This document shows positions 1 through 12,700 of a stretch of DNA of 64,000 nt, in pieces. The stretch spans positions 33,856,620 through 33,920,619 of the forward strand of contig OY755240.1 in assembly GCA_963576725.1 (NCBI GenBank), written 5' to 3'. The notes under the pieces are model-generated. The model ran no database searches. It was given only the letters and a program-made list of their open reading frames with translations, and had not been told where the DNA came from. Source of the DNA: Azorinus chamasolen. Lineage: Eukaryota; Mollusca; Bivalvia; Cardiida; Solecurtidae. How positions within the stretch are numbered: position 1 is the stretch's first letter; every line of letters starts with the position of its first letter. Both the position numbers and the translations under genes were made by a program.

Positions 1-562
1 AGATTGCTACAGAAACCAACGGAACAGCCTTCGCCATTGGCCGGAATCTGTCGAAAGATTCAAATTTTTACATACCGGAAATAATCATTCGATGTACCTG
101 TATGAGTTAGCTCCCTTTGACCGTTATATTTGATTGCCACCATTGGACGGTATATTTAGCTTATTTGCATGTAAATTATTTGTGGTAAGATGGGCCAATT
201 GGCTCATTTTCCTATATGAAATCTATTATGTAGGCCAACAACTAGTGTCAGCCATTGTACATGTGGTAACAACCTAATTAATATTCAAAGCGTTGTTCCG
301 AAATAGAATCGGAGTCATTCAGAACTTGGCCGAAGACGTCCGCTGATTTCCGTACAAAATCCCCGTTTCAAAAAAGGAGGCTCCTTTTTAAGAATTTAGC
401 AGTATTCGGATAGCGATAATATTTAGCTGAACAAATATATCCTGTCGGAAAATGGGTAAGCATTATTTTCATTGTATGTACAGCTTCTGGTGTTGACTGA
501 TTAATACGAAAAATGCGCATAATACATCTTTAAGACAGAATCTACTGTATATACAAGTATAC
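1..562. other. Left-edge intron, possible decayed exon-7-like remnant
   Basis: No intact exon is seen. The minus strand of 1-45 reads a stretch resembling the helix after exon 6 (AKAV, then RWFL and QS), but only with a one-base frame change and an in-frame TAG. It may be a decayed copy of the next exon, with the real one further left, or a chance match. The rest is AT-rich intron. Confidence 0.25.
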
Positions 563-744
563 CATGATTTTTTGCCATTTCTTCCAGGGCGTCTCTCAGG
601 TTCCAGTAGCATTCATCACCAACGTATTTCTTCCAAGCCGGGACTGGATGCATGTCTATACCGCTTGCCTGGCCAAACCCAAGTCTGGATCCTGCAGCCT
701 GTAGTTTTTCCTCACCACGCTTATATTTTCCGGTCAGTAGACCC
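563..744 (-). CDS. Aldo-keto reductase exon 6 (last exon seen)
   Basis: 182 nt from acceptor TTGTATAG to a donor-like GTATAC at 557-562. It encodes [20 protein letters not shown], then [17 protein letters not shown] and a helix ending EEMAKNH. The reading frame stays open beyond the donor for about 20 codons, so the exact 3' end is less certain than the other junctions. The next exon should encode the VAxVALRWLL-type helix. Confidence 0.88.
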
Positions 745-3700
745 CTATACAACAAATAAGTTAAAACACCTGTTCTGCATGGAAAGGAAATGCTCGTCAA
801 GGATTACAGACATTTATCTAATTGAACTACAGTACAACCTCTTTAAAGTTAAGTCAATTTCTTGGTGTTACAGACAGGTGGTAGCTTAATGCATGGCGAA
901 CATTATACAGAAAACTAAACTGTCGCAGGTGTTTTCTGCATTACTGTTGTCATGCATACCATATTTCCTATATATAAATGCCTTTTAAAGCCTTTGCAAA
1001 CAGAGAAGACATTGGTCCTATTGCAGCCGTCTGACCAAGGGCTGCTCTATTTGCAAATGACATAATAAAGATCTTATTCTACAATTTCTGCTTGAGCCAA
1101 AATGTTAGCCATTATGCAAAACACTAATCTAATTGATATTAATGACGTCATTATGTTTGACATGAATAGTCCACCGGTAAAGGTAAAAGGTAAAGCCACC
1201 TTAAAGCCACCTTAAAGACATATATGTTAGTCATAAAGCGCTCGCGTTAGACGAGTCTTCCATTTCTTGTTCATAATAAGAGATACATGATACAAAGACC
1301 GTATGATAAGTTAACCTAAAGCAAATAAGTTTGTACTTAAAGTGTAAACAGAGTAGACACAGATCAGAGTGCAAATCCTATAGGAGCGGTCTGATCAGGT
1401 TTTGCTCTGTTTGTTTATTACATGATATACAACCGATTCTACAGTTTTGCCAGAGCAAAAACTATCATTAATTGTTTTGCATTACGAGAACTGCTACTTA
1501 ATATTCATGTTGTCATTTTTTCTTACATGGATATTGAACAGGCGAAAGGTTATGACGTGGAGTCGTTCTTCGATGCATCTGAGCTCAAACCGTTGCCAAG
1601 ATTATAGCAGAACAGAACAGAACAGGATATTTCGTTTTCACACAAAATGCTACAGTTTTAACGACAGTGTAGGCGTGTCCTCAATGCATTACAATGGTAA
1701 CTCCTAAATGAAGCAATTGATTGTTGGCCCGCAAACTGTCGCGCAAACTCTGTGACATTTTCGTCTAACCCTTTCCCTCATATAAACGCTCTTTCCCGCT
1801 TTACAAACAGAATAAACCCAGACCAGGCCTCCTGATAAGAACCAGCTTTATTTGCTTATGACGTGGTATAAAGGGTTTTGTCAAGGCTATAAATTCTTCT
1901 GAAAAGTTCACATTATATGTATAAAATCAGCCAATAATCAACCATGATGTCATTATGTTTTACAATAATATTAAACAGTGAAAGCTATTGCGAACTTGCG
2001 ATCGAGTGTCAACAGCTTGATCGAGACTGTTTGACCCCTAGCAGCTGAGTAATTCGTCGTCTCATCTTGATCGAGTTTGCAAATGCCAACCAGGCCGTGA
2101 TCAACAGGTCAAGTGATATACATGTATTTCATTTGTTTGCTTCTGTTAACGTTTCCAATTTTGTGTGACGTTTAATTAAGTTAAGGCGACTTTACCTTCA
2201 TTGTCATTTCATAGACATTGTCCGTCTCAAACGTGTAGTTTCATTTTAATGAGAAGCACATGATCCAGACTATTTGTAAATACTTTGTGGAAAAATCTGT
2301 TTAAAGAAATAAACGAACACACATTGGAAACGTACATACCCTTTTAATGGACTCCACGGCAATACTCCAATACCCTCGTTTTCACAAACCATGAACTCTT
2401 CAAACTCAGAGTGGCGAGCTAGTAGACTGTATTGTTGCTGAAAGATAATCACTTCTCTCTTGCATGCGTCATAATGTCATTTCACGTAAAACATTCATAA
2501 TCCAGATCAGATAGCCATGTTTGTTTATGAGATTATGTAGACCTTATTCTATGGTTTCTGCCATGGCCAGCATTTTCAGTATTCATATGCCATTATAAAA
2601 TATATCATCGTTAATAATCCATGGTGTCATTATTTCTTACACGAGGATTCATGGAGTAATGGGTTATACCACGTAGTCATAATATATCTAATTTAATAAG
2701 ACTTCAGAAGGCATGTTGCATAATGACTAACTACATGTATATTCTGTTTTCTCAGTTACCACACAGGGTAGTCTGTACTATCCGTCCATATAGACAAGTA
2801 TCGACGTATCTAACTTCAGTACCTACCAGAGGACTTACATTGCATCCTTCCTACATACAACATTCTGTGGCTGTCATCCACACACGTTACTATGGTCGAC
2901 GTAACTATACACACATTCTTCGTATATATCGACTCTATGAATGTTTACTTAGCCCGAAGTCTAACAGAAAGTTAGGGCCTGGTCACAACCCGCCGTGCGT
3001 GTTTTTAGCATGTACGTTTTTTGGGGAGGCCACGGCTGCTACGTTTTTCTGAAAACGTGGGGAAGAAGTAGCAAATGCAGGGAGGAACGCACGTCACACG
3101 CACGGTTGCGCGCAATGTGAACGTACGTGGCACGCACGCCTGTAGAGCAAGCGACTGTGGGAAAAAGATTAAAACACTCACGGAGTCAGTGCGTTGTGCG
3201 CACGTTGGCTGTAGAAGGCTCGTGCGTCACCCGTACGTTGGTGAATCCGTAGCCCGAACGCAGCTCGATCGCAGCGAAAGTTTTGCATGCACTAAAAGTG
3301 CTACGGCGTGTCTGCGTGCTCCTAAATCCGTACGGAGGCGGTACTCACCACGTACGGATCCCCAAAATTGTCCCACGTTTTTGCACGTCGACAACACGCA
3401 CTTGCACGTACGGTGGGTTGTGACCACCGCTTTAGGCCCATTGCCTCAAATCAGTTAGTGATGGCCTGTAGCAGTCGTTCACACTTGTAACGGGCGTCGA
3501 GGTATTTAACCATTTTGCATGTACGAGGGTTGTTCCATATGTATTGCCACTCATGTCATAATTCTTAAACAGCAACAGCAACATGAAACTTATTCATTTT
3601 AAGTGCATCCCCTCAAAGTAGACCCCGTTGGCTAGAATGCAAAGTTTCAGCCTTTTTATCCACATATGAAAGGCCCGGATGTAGTCCTTTTGAGATACCG

Positions 3701-6700
3701 GTATACTCATGAGGAACTGGCATATTGAAAAGCCAACGGAATTCCTCTACACTATTTTCTTCCAGCAAACATTTTCGTAAACTAACTTCGGGAATAAAAA
3801 GAAATCACATGGGGCCAAATTTGGCGTATATGGAGGGTGTGGCAGTACAGTCACGTGTTGTTTTTGCAAAAAGGTGTTTCAATCCACTCTTTGGTCGAAC
3901 TTTACAAAACTACATGCTCACTTTTTTTCTTCAAAAAACCGTCACAGTAAAACCTTGCATTAACACCTCTTCCCTTTGGTACTGATACCTGTATTGCTGG
4001 ACCACGTGCAGTAAAGAAAATGGCATAAACCATTTTACGCACGCTGATTGACCTTTAGGCAATGCGAGGATTTTTAGCTGACTTTGTAGCTAAGATTCTA
4101 TTACTCATTTTACGACGAGGCTCAAACAAGTAAATCCACGATTCATCGCCAGTTACTATCTGGGAAAAATGTTTTTCGAAATACATTTTCATAGCTTTAA
4201 TAATTTCCTGGCACAATTCACACGTAAACGTTTTTGGTCATCAGAGAGAATATGGGGTATCCAGCAAGTTATGATCATTCTAACGCATCACTTCTTTTTT
4301 TAAAAAAAGTGAACTGTTGATAACGAAACACTTGTAAGTTATGCTAATTCGCGAATTGTATACCGATAATCTTCTTTTAGCAATTCCCGTAAGTTTGGTA
4401 TTGCTGCTAACCTTACGTCCACTTTTAGGGTTGTATTCAACAGCTTCCCTCCCTGAAGCAGAACGTTTAGCCCATCTACAATCAGTTCTATATGACATTG
4501 CACAACCCCCATATATGTTCACAATGTCTTTGGAAGCATGTCCGAGTTTATCGCGACATATCATATAAGCTCGTATTTCCGAAGATTTTTGTATTCGCGA
4601 CCCACCATTTTAACACAGTATCCAATGGGTGCTTTCCTTTGAATTAAAATCTAACCCACAATCTCTCATGTACAATCTGATACCGTTTTATTGCTCATGA
4701 ATAGTTTTACCAAGTGGCATATCGATTAGCCACGAGGACAGCGTTTCGCATGAAATCCACATACAAAGACAATACATATCGAACAACCCTCGTACATATA
4801 ATATATGCATGTTAACTAACCTGAAAACTAACAGGAGTGTAGTCCCATTGCCTCATTTCTGCGCGTGATCTGCAGTTGCCATCCAATAACAGTACTGGCG
4901 CCGAAGTATTTAACCTTTTTCATTAAACCTGTACTTACCTGTAGACTAACACACGAGTTCAGTCCCATCGCCTCAAGTCTAGACACGATTTTCTGTAGCT
5001 GCCACCCACACACGTTACTAACACCGAAGTATCTAATCTTGTCACACTTGACGAGGTCATCAAAAGTCCTCAGGGTCTCGTCAATCGGTGTGGCAGCGTC
5101 CCAACAGTGAGACTGAAATATACAAAGTACTTTATACAGACATACTTACGAATTGTTTCCTGGATACCAAACATATTGCATTACCATTGTTGATTATTTT
5201 CTTTCACCGATGGATACAACTGTCAATATTATATAGACGATACCCGATTGGTTGCTTGTTCATACATTACACGCCGAGAAAAAAGCACGTTTTGTCAAAC
5301 TATTCATCTTCTGATATCAACTGCTGTTTTAATAAAATGGTGTTAACTTGCAATATGATTTTTGGAAATAAAATATAATTGTGCTTACAATATTACACGT
5401 GTACATTGACAAACATGTGTCTTACACATATACATTGACATGCATGTGGCTTACACGTGTACATTGACATGCATGTGTCTTACAGGTGTACATGTACATT
5501 GACATACATAATTATGTCTTACACGTGTACATAGACATACATGTGTCTTACACGTGTACATTGACATACATGTGTCTTACACGTGTACATTGACATACAT
5601 ATGTCTTACACATATACATTGACATACATGTATCTTTCACGTGTACATTGACATACATGTTCTATTTATAACAATGGTTTAAAAGCCACGCAACCATTGT
5701 CTCTTTTCTAGTAACTGCTCCTTTTCAGTAGTTATTGAGTCTAAAATAGCCTATGAGGTAATGGATTGACCCTTGAATGCTGAATTTGAAAATGGAGGGG
5801 CCCATTATTTTTTAACGACAGAGCTCATTCAGTTACAAATGATAATTCTGCTTTGCATGACGACTTTGATTGAGAAATAAAAGAGCAGACAGTGATTACA
5901 GGTTTTCTCTTGGAGCCCTATGGTCATATTCTATACTCTTTGCACATGCAAGTACACTCGTCTCCCGAATTGAAAGTGTTAACTAACCTATCAGAATTAG
6001 TGAGACACATCTAAACCATGCAAACTGTTATACAATAATTTAAATCTGTTTAGTCAGGTGCCTGTTTAATACATAGAGCGAACGTCACGCAGAAAACTGT
6101 TGAAATGTTTCTGCATGACTTTCACAATACATTAAGCTGCCATCTGTATTAATTACCGACTTTGATACTGATTGGAACGTCCAGTTTAGAGAGGTTTTTC
6201 TAAATCACTAACACCGACTACAATACATTATATAAGTGCTCTTTCCATCGAACTCGCTCAAACACATACTCGCTAATGCCGCCTTGTTGACGTTACTATA
6301 CATTCAGCCTATGTTACCTGGAACAGGTCGATGTAGTTTGTTTTCAGTTTTTCCAGACTTCTCTCACAGCTTTCAATCATGTGACGTCTGCTGAGGCCGA
6401 CCGCGTTAACGTTAGTTGCGTCCGTCGGGAACCGAACCTTGGTTGCCAAGACAAACTTGCTCCGATTTTGCCTGTGAATAAAACATATTTACCTTTTCCT
6501 TCATATAGACGCATTTCACACCTTTGCAGAAGAAGGAGACCCAGGTCAGACGGATCCCGTCTGTTGCTACAGTTTCTTCCTGAGTCAAAATGTGTTCATA
6601 TGCTATTACAAAAAAATAAACCTAATTGATATTCATGATGCCTTTTTCTTACATTTATATTGAACAGGAAGTGGGTTAACGATATTTTCGTTAAAGGAGT

Positions 6701-9700
6701 GTCGATGTGTTTTTATTTTAAACTGCACGGAACCAGTGGCAAGTAGCATAATTCTTACTATGTTATTTCTCAAAATTTAAAAAATTCATTTTCTACAATG
6801 TTTCTGATTAATTCTAACACACTTTAAGTTTACCTAATGAATATTCATTTAAGTACCAATAACTGTATGAATATTAGTTAGCTGACACTTATACTGGCAT
6901 ATACTAATAAAATGAGGACTACAGTCAAACCCCGGTAGTTAAATACCTTTACCAATGCCATCATATGCTATTTTAGACCCATCCTCTTTGAATAAATCTA
7001 CAGAAAAGCAGCATTAACTAGAAAAAGGAATTTTTTTAGAATTGTGTAGTTTTGAAACCATTGTAATAAATAGAGCATTTGCTCTATTTACCACAATGGT
7101 TTCAGAAAATGACTTTAGACAGACGTATTTATGGAGTAAAGGGTTAAGACAGGTGGCAGTCTAGTAAGGTCCTACCCAATGTATTGTAATGTGGTGCTAA
7201 GATAAGATAAGATAATCTTTATTTATAGTCGGTTTACATCAACAAATAAACACTAGCCTTGAAGCTATTGTCCGACATAATCAGATTACCCAGTAACAAT
7301 AAAAACAAACAACCTATAAAAAAGAAACCTTTAAAAATAGAACGTCTGTGAAATAAATAGTATATCACATATAGAATATACATGTATGTTTTCAGCCATA
7401 GTGCTGGTGGTGTTTATATGCTATTAACAAATTAATGATATAATATGCTATCATTCTTATTATAATTTAATAGTCTGTTTAAGAAGTTAAATATCTATAT
7501 TCACACAATTTGAAGGGTTTTAACTTAGTAATTTGCTTAAACTTTACGTTAAATTACATGTTTCACCCTCCATTAAGCATTAAGCAACCACCTGCCTACA
7601 AAGTTCTAAACTCTTCATTATTGAAACTTAGAACAATTACTTTATATCATTTTATAAGCATATAAGCAAACAGAACAGCTGTCTGGCATAGGTCTTCTTT
7701 GTTTACAAATGCTTTAAAAGTATGGGCTACGGGTAAAGGGTTAAACGTGTTCCAGGTTAGCATGTTGGTGGACCAGACTACGAGATAAAGGGTTAAACAT
7801 GTTCCAGGTTAGCATGTTGGTTCACCAGACTACGAGATAAAGGGTTAAACGTGTTCCAGGTTAGTATGTTGGTGGACCAGACTACGAGATAAAAGGTTAA
7901 ACCTGTTCCAGGTTAGTATGTTGGTGGACCAGACTACGAGGTAAAGGGTTAAACGTGTTCCAGGTTAGTATGTTGGTGGACCAGACTACGAGATAAAGGG
8001 TTAAACGTGTTCCAGGTTAGTATGTTGGTGGACCAGACTACGAGGTAAAGGGTTAAACGTGTTCCAGGTTAGTATGTTGGTGGACCAGACTACGAGATAA
8101 AAGGTTAAACCTGTTCCAGGTTAGTATGTTGGTGGACCAGACTACGAGGTAAAGGGTTAAACGTGTTCCAGGTTAGTATGTTGGTGGACCAGACTACGAG
8201 ATAAAAGGTTAAACGTGTTCCAGGTTAGTATGTTGGTGGACCAGACTACGAGGTAAAGGGTTAAACCTGTTCCAGTGTAGTATGTTGGTGGACCAGACTA
8301 TGAGATAACCCTTTCCCCCATATAAACGCCTTTTTAAGCCTTTTCAAACAGAGTAGACCCAGCTGAGACAGCTCCTGTGGGAGCCGTCTGATCAGGGTCT
8401 GCTTTATTTGCTTGTGGTTTATTCTACAGTTTCTGTCTGAACCAAAATGTTCAGAGTTCATATGCCATTTCAATGACATGTAATATAACTAATATTAATA
8501 CTGTCATGTTTCTCAAATGAATATTCAACAGGGAAAGGAGTGTTACGTTATTTATATAAAGTAGGTTATCCGTCAATGTAAACAGAGAATCTTGGTGATA
8601 TTGTTTCAATATAACACTGTTTGTAACACTTTCCCTTAAGGAGATAGATACGCTCGTATTTTGCTTTGACAATTGCCGTCTAATCCTACTTTCAACTACA
8701 GTAAAACCTCTTTTTAACGCCCACTAAATTACATCAAGTATTTTGTGTTAAAGGTAGGTAAGCAAGATGAAAGTAAAAAAACGCTCATATAGGAGCGTTC
8801 TGTTTTATTTTCATCTTGCTTTAAGCAGCCATCTTCCCTAACTAATTAACACAAATTCGTGGCCGTTATAGAGAGGTTTTACTGTACTGCCTTATATGGC
8901 CAATGTTCAGACTATATGTTCAATGTTCAGACTATTAAGTGTTCTTGTCTCATTAACATTCATATAAGATATAATGAATTTGTGAACATTAATTAGACGA
9001 TTTGCTTCCATTATAATGGCATTACGCGCATTGAGTTGTTTGACAATGGCAGACACTCTGCCAAACAGAGCATACCGTAGCGAAACAGCCGTTAAGGGAC
9101 TGTATGATCCGGGTCTTCTCTGTTTGCAAAGGCATCAACGACGTTTCTGTGACGTAAAGGGTTAAACTATTGAATGTGTTGCAGCCATTTTTGTCCGAAT
9201 TAATTAGACACTACTCTTTTTTTGGTTCCAGACTGTTTGCAATGCGGGTCAGGTCGTGACTGGTATGGGTAATTGTTATTTTATAAGAACTAGTAAGACG
9301 GTTTAAAATCTTACTTTGACAACCAGTTTCCCACCACCTCCTCGCATGTTCCACCCACGTAAACGTTTGCAGTGTCGAGGAAGTTGCCCCCGTAAGCAGC
9401 ATATGCATCCATCATTTTGTGGGAGTCTGTCTCCGAAGCTTGTCGAGGATTATTCATCGGCTGAAAGTATGCATCAAAAGCTTAACCCCTGTATTGCTGT
9501 AAAACATTACTGTGAATCTTCCTCAAAGGTTTGTCGAGGATAATTCAGCAGTGTGTAGAAATCCTTATTCTGCTGTAAAAAGCAATTTGCGAATCTTCCT
9601 TAAAATCATATCAGTCAGTATTGGTCGGCTGAAAGTATTCACCAACATTTGAATCCGAATTTATATTCACCTACTTAAATATTGTCTAGCATTCTGTATA

Positions 9701-12700
9701 GGTATGTCAGTCTGTCCAGTAGTTTGTTCGTCACCATTCGTCCGTCCGTCAGTCTTATTTTAGTTTAAATGGTGAACCATATTAACCAATTAAATGGAGT
9801 TTCGCATAGTTTTCCGTAATTTGAATTAAGGTAATATCATTTACGACATAAATCAGGAACTGCGCAGAGTTCAACACCACCCATAGATAGAATAATCCAG
9901 GGTTGATGTCGCATGCACGCCAAACCATTAGTGGTTAAAGGGGTTTAATAGTTTCTGAAATCCCGTTTACATGCACGTTTTTTCCACGTTAAACTTTTGT
10001 AACACCAACATGTTTGTCCTCTCATCCGTTTTTCGGTCTAGCTGTCTGTGCGTCACACTCTTTTGGTTGTTCATCAGTTTTTAACGAGGACTCGTGAACG
10101 GGGACAATTGATAATTATGTGAACTTGCGAATCTCGCACACTTACGACATAGTTAGGGTATGTACACAATAACACCACATACATAATGCAATCGCTTGTT
10201 ATAGGCCTTGCCAAAGCTACATCTGGAACTAGTATGACATAGGATATGCACTCACTATCACTTGTAGTATTTGGACATCTGCTGGTAAACAGCTTATAGA
10301 CTGGATCCTGGTGAGAAGTTACTTTGCGCCTCATCTAGTACTATATAACCTGTTTACACATGCCAACCAGAATACAATAGGACAACAGGAAATAATTTGA
10401 AAAAAATATTTAAATGTTTAACATCTACAATTTGAAATTCCCCTCACAATCATGCCTTTGTGTCTTTCAATAACAAGCCATCGGCATATAACAAGACCAA
10501 ATGCTTGCAAGATATACGAGATTGAGATTTAATCTAATCTCAAAGATATTTGCTTGTTTCCATGCGTCAGTAAAACTTTGATTGTTCGGACATTCAAATA
10601 CGTATCATTATTGATCTTTAACACAGATAGAGCTCAGCTTAATGCGGGTGAAGGTAGTGCAGAAAACTCCAACGAGAGCTTTTGGCATGACTTTCACACT
10701 GTATTAAGTAGCCACCCGCCTAAAATGTTCAATTTAATTAGGAGTATCAACGAGACGCTAAATCATTGTAGGAATCTAACAGTTTTCACTGCCTTGCAGG
10801 TTGTGGGCCTAGTTATCATTACTCAGTCATTCATCCATTAGCGCTAAATGAATTTTTCAGTGCCACATAAATCACACTATACCATTTCTTCAGTGCCACA
10901 TAAATCACACTAGACCATTTCTTAAGCGAATTTTATTGATTGAACATAGGAGTTTTAAAAACCATGTGGTTTCTTAATACAGTGCGATAATACAGAAAGT
11001 AATACAGAAAGCTCCCGTAGGAGTATTAAGCTACCACCTGCTTGAAGCATTGACTTAAGACTTGGTCGGTTAACCGTTTACTTCATAAATACGAGTATAC
11101 ACTGTTTTCAACGGTCTAACATAAACGGTGCCCAAGCATTAGGGTTAACCAGAAACTACGCCTTTGTTGTGTAGGCAGATTATCCAGACACTACGTCCTT
11201 GTTGTGTAGACAGGTTGACAAGACACTACGCCTTATTGTGTAGGCAGGTTGACTAGACACTACGTCCTTGATGTGTATGCATGTTTAGGTTAACGATGCA
11301 CTACGTCCTTGTTGTGTAGGCAGTTTTAGATTAACCATACACTACGTCCTTATTGTGTAGGCAGGTTTAGATTAACCATACACTACATCCTTATTGTGTA
11401 GGCAGGTTTAGATTAACCATACACTACATCCTTATTGTGTAGGCAGGTTTAGATTAACCATTCACTACGTCCTTATTGTGTAGGCAGGTTTAGGTTAACC
11501 ATACACTACATCCTTATTGTGTTGGCAGGTTTAGATTAACCATACACTACGTCCTTATTGTGTAGGCAGGTTTAGGTTAACCATACACTACATCCTTATT
11601 GTGTAGGCAGGTTTAGGTTAACCATACACTACATCCTTATTGTGTAGGCAGGTTTAGGTTAACCATACACTACGTCCTTATTGTGTAGGCAGATTTTGGT
11701 TAACCATACACTACGTCCTTATTGTGTAGGCAGGTTTAGATTAACCATACACTACATCCTTATTGTGTAGGCAGGTTTAGGTTAACCATACACTACGTCA
11801 TTATTGTGTAGGCAGGTTTAGGTTAACCATACACTACGGCATTATTGTGTAGACAGGTTTAGATTAACCATACACTACGTCCTTGTTGTGTAGGCAGGTT
11901 CGGGTTAACCAGACACAATGTCCTTATTGTGTTAACAGGTTTAGGTTAACCAGACACTAGGTCCTTGCTGTAATAGCAGGTTTAGGTTAATCAGACACTT
12001 CGTCCTTATTGTGTACGTAGGCAGGTTTAGATTAACCATACACTACGTCCTAATTGTGTAGGCAGGTTTAGATTAACCATACACTACATCCTAATTGTGT
12101 AGGCAGGTTTAGATTAACCATACACTACGTCCTAATTGTGTAGGCAGGTTTAGATTAACCATACACTACGTCCTTATTGTGTAGGCAGGTTTAGATTAAC
12201 CATACACTACGTCCTTATTGTGTAGGCATGTTTAGATTAACCAAACACTACGTCCTTGTTGTGTAGGCAGGTTAACCAGACACTACCTCGTTGTAGTGTA
12301 AGCAGGTTTAGATTAACCATACACTACGTCCTTGTTGTGTAGGCAGGTTCGGGTTAACCAGACACAATGTCCTTATTGTGTTAACAGGTTTACGTTAACC
12401 AGACACTTCAGCCTTGTTTTGTAAGCAAGTTTAGGTTTACAAGTTTTGTACGATTTTTTATCTCTCGAGGAGCCTCTTAGTACAGTATAACTTGTCTAAA
12501 GCGATCAACTGATAAACAATGATTGTCTTCAAAAGCAGGTGACTGCTTTATGCAGAACAAAAGTGCGTGTAATGTAGAAAAACTGTAGATTTCTGCATGC
12601 TTTTCGGTCTGCATTGCCTCTTTACTCCATATAAACGCCTTTAAATGCATTGCAGAGACAGAAGAGACAGAGCAGATGACTCCTGTGGGAGCCGTCTAAT

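Noticed and set aside
3075..3458. 127-codon plus-strand frame
   Set aside because: Lies in the GC-rich fold-back element, where stops are rare; no family resemblance.
6381..6629. 82-codon plus-strand frame
   Set aside because: Antisense to reductase exon 3.
9316..9543. 75-codon plus-strand frame
   Set aside because: Antisense to reductase exon 2.
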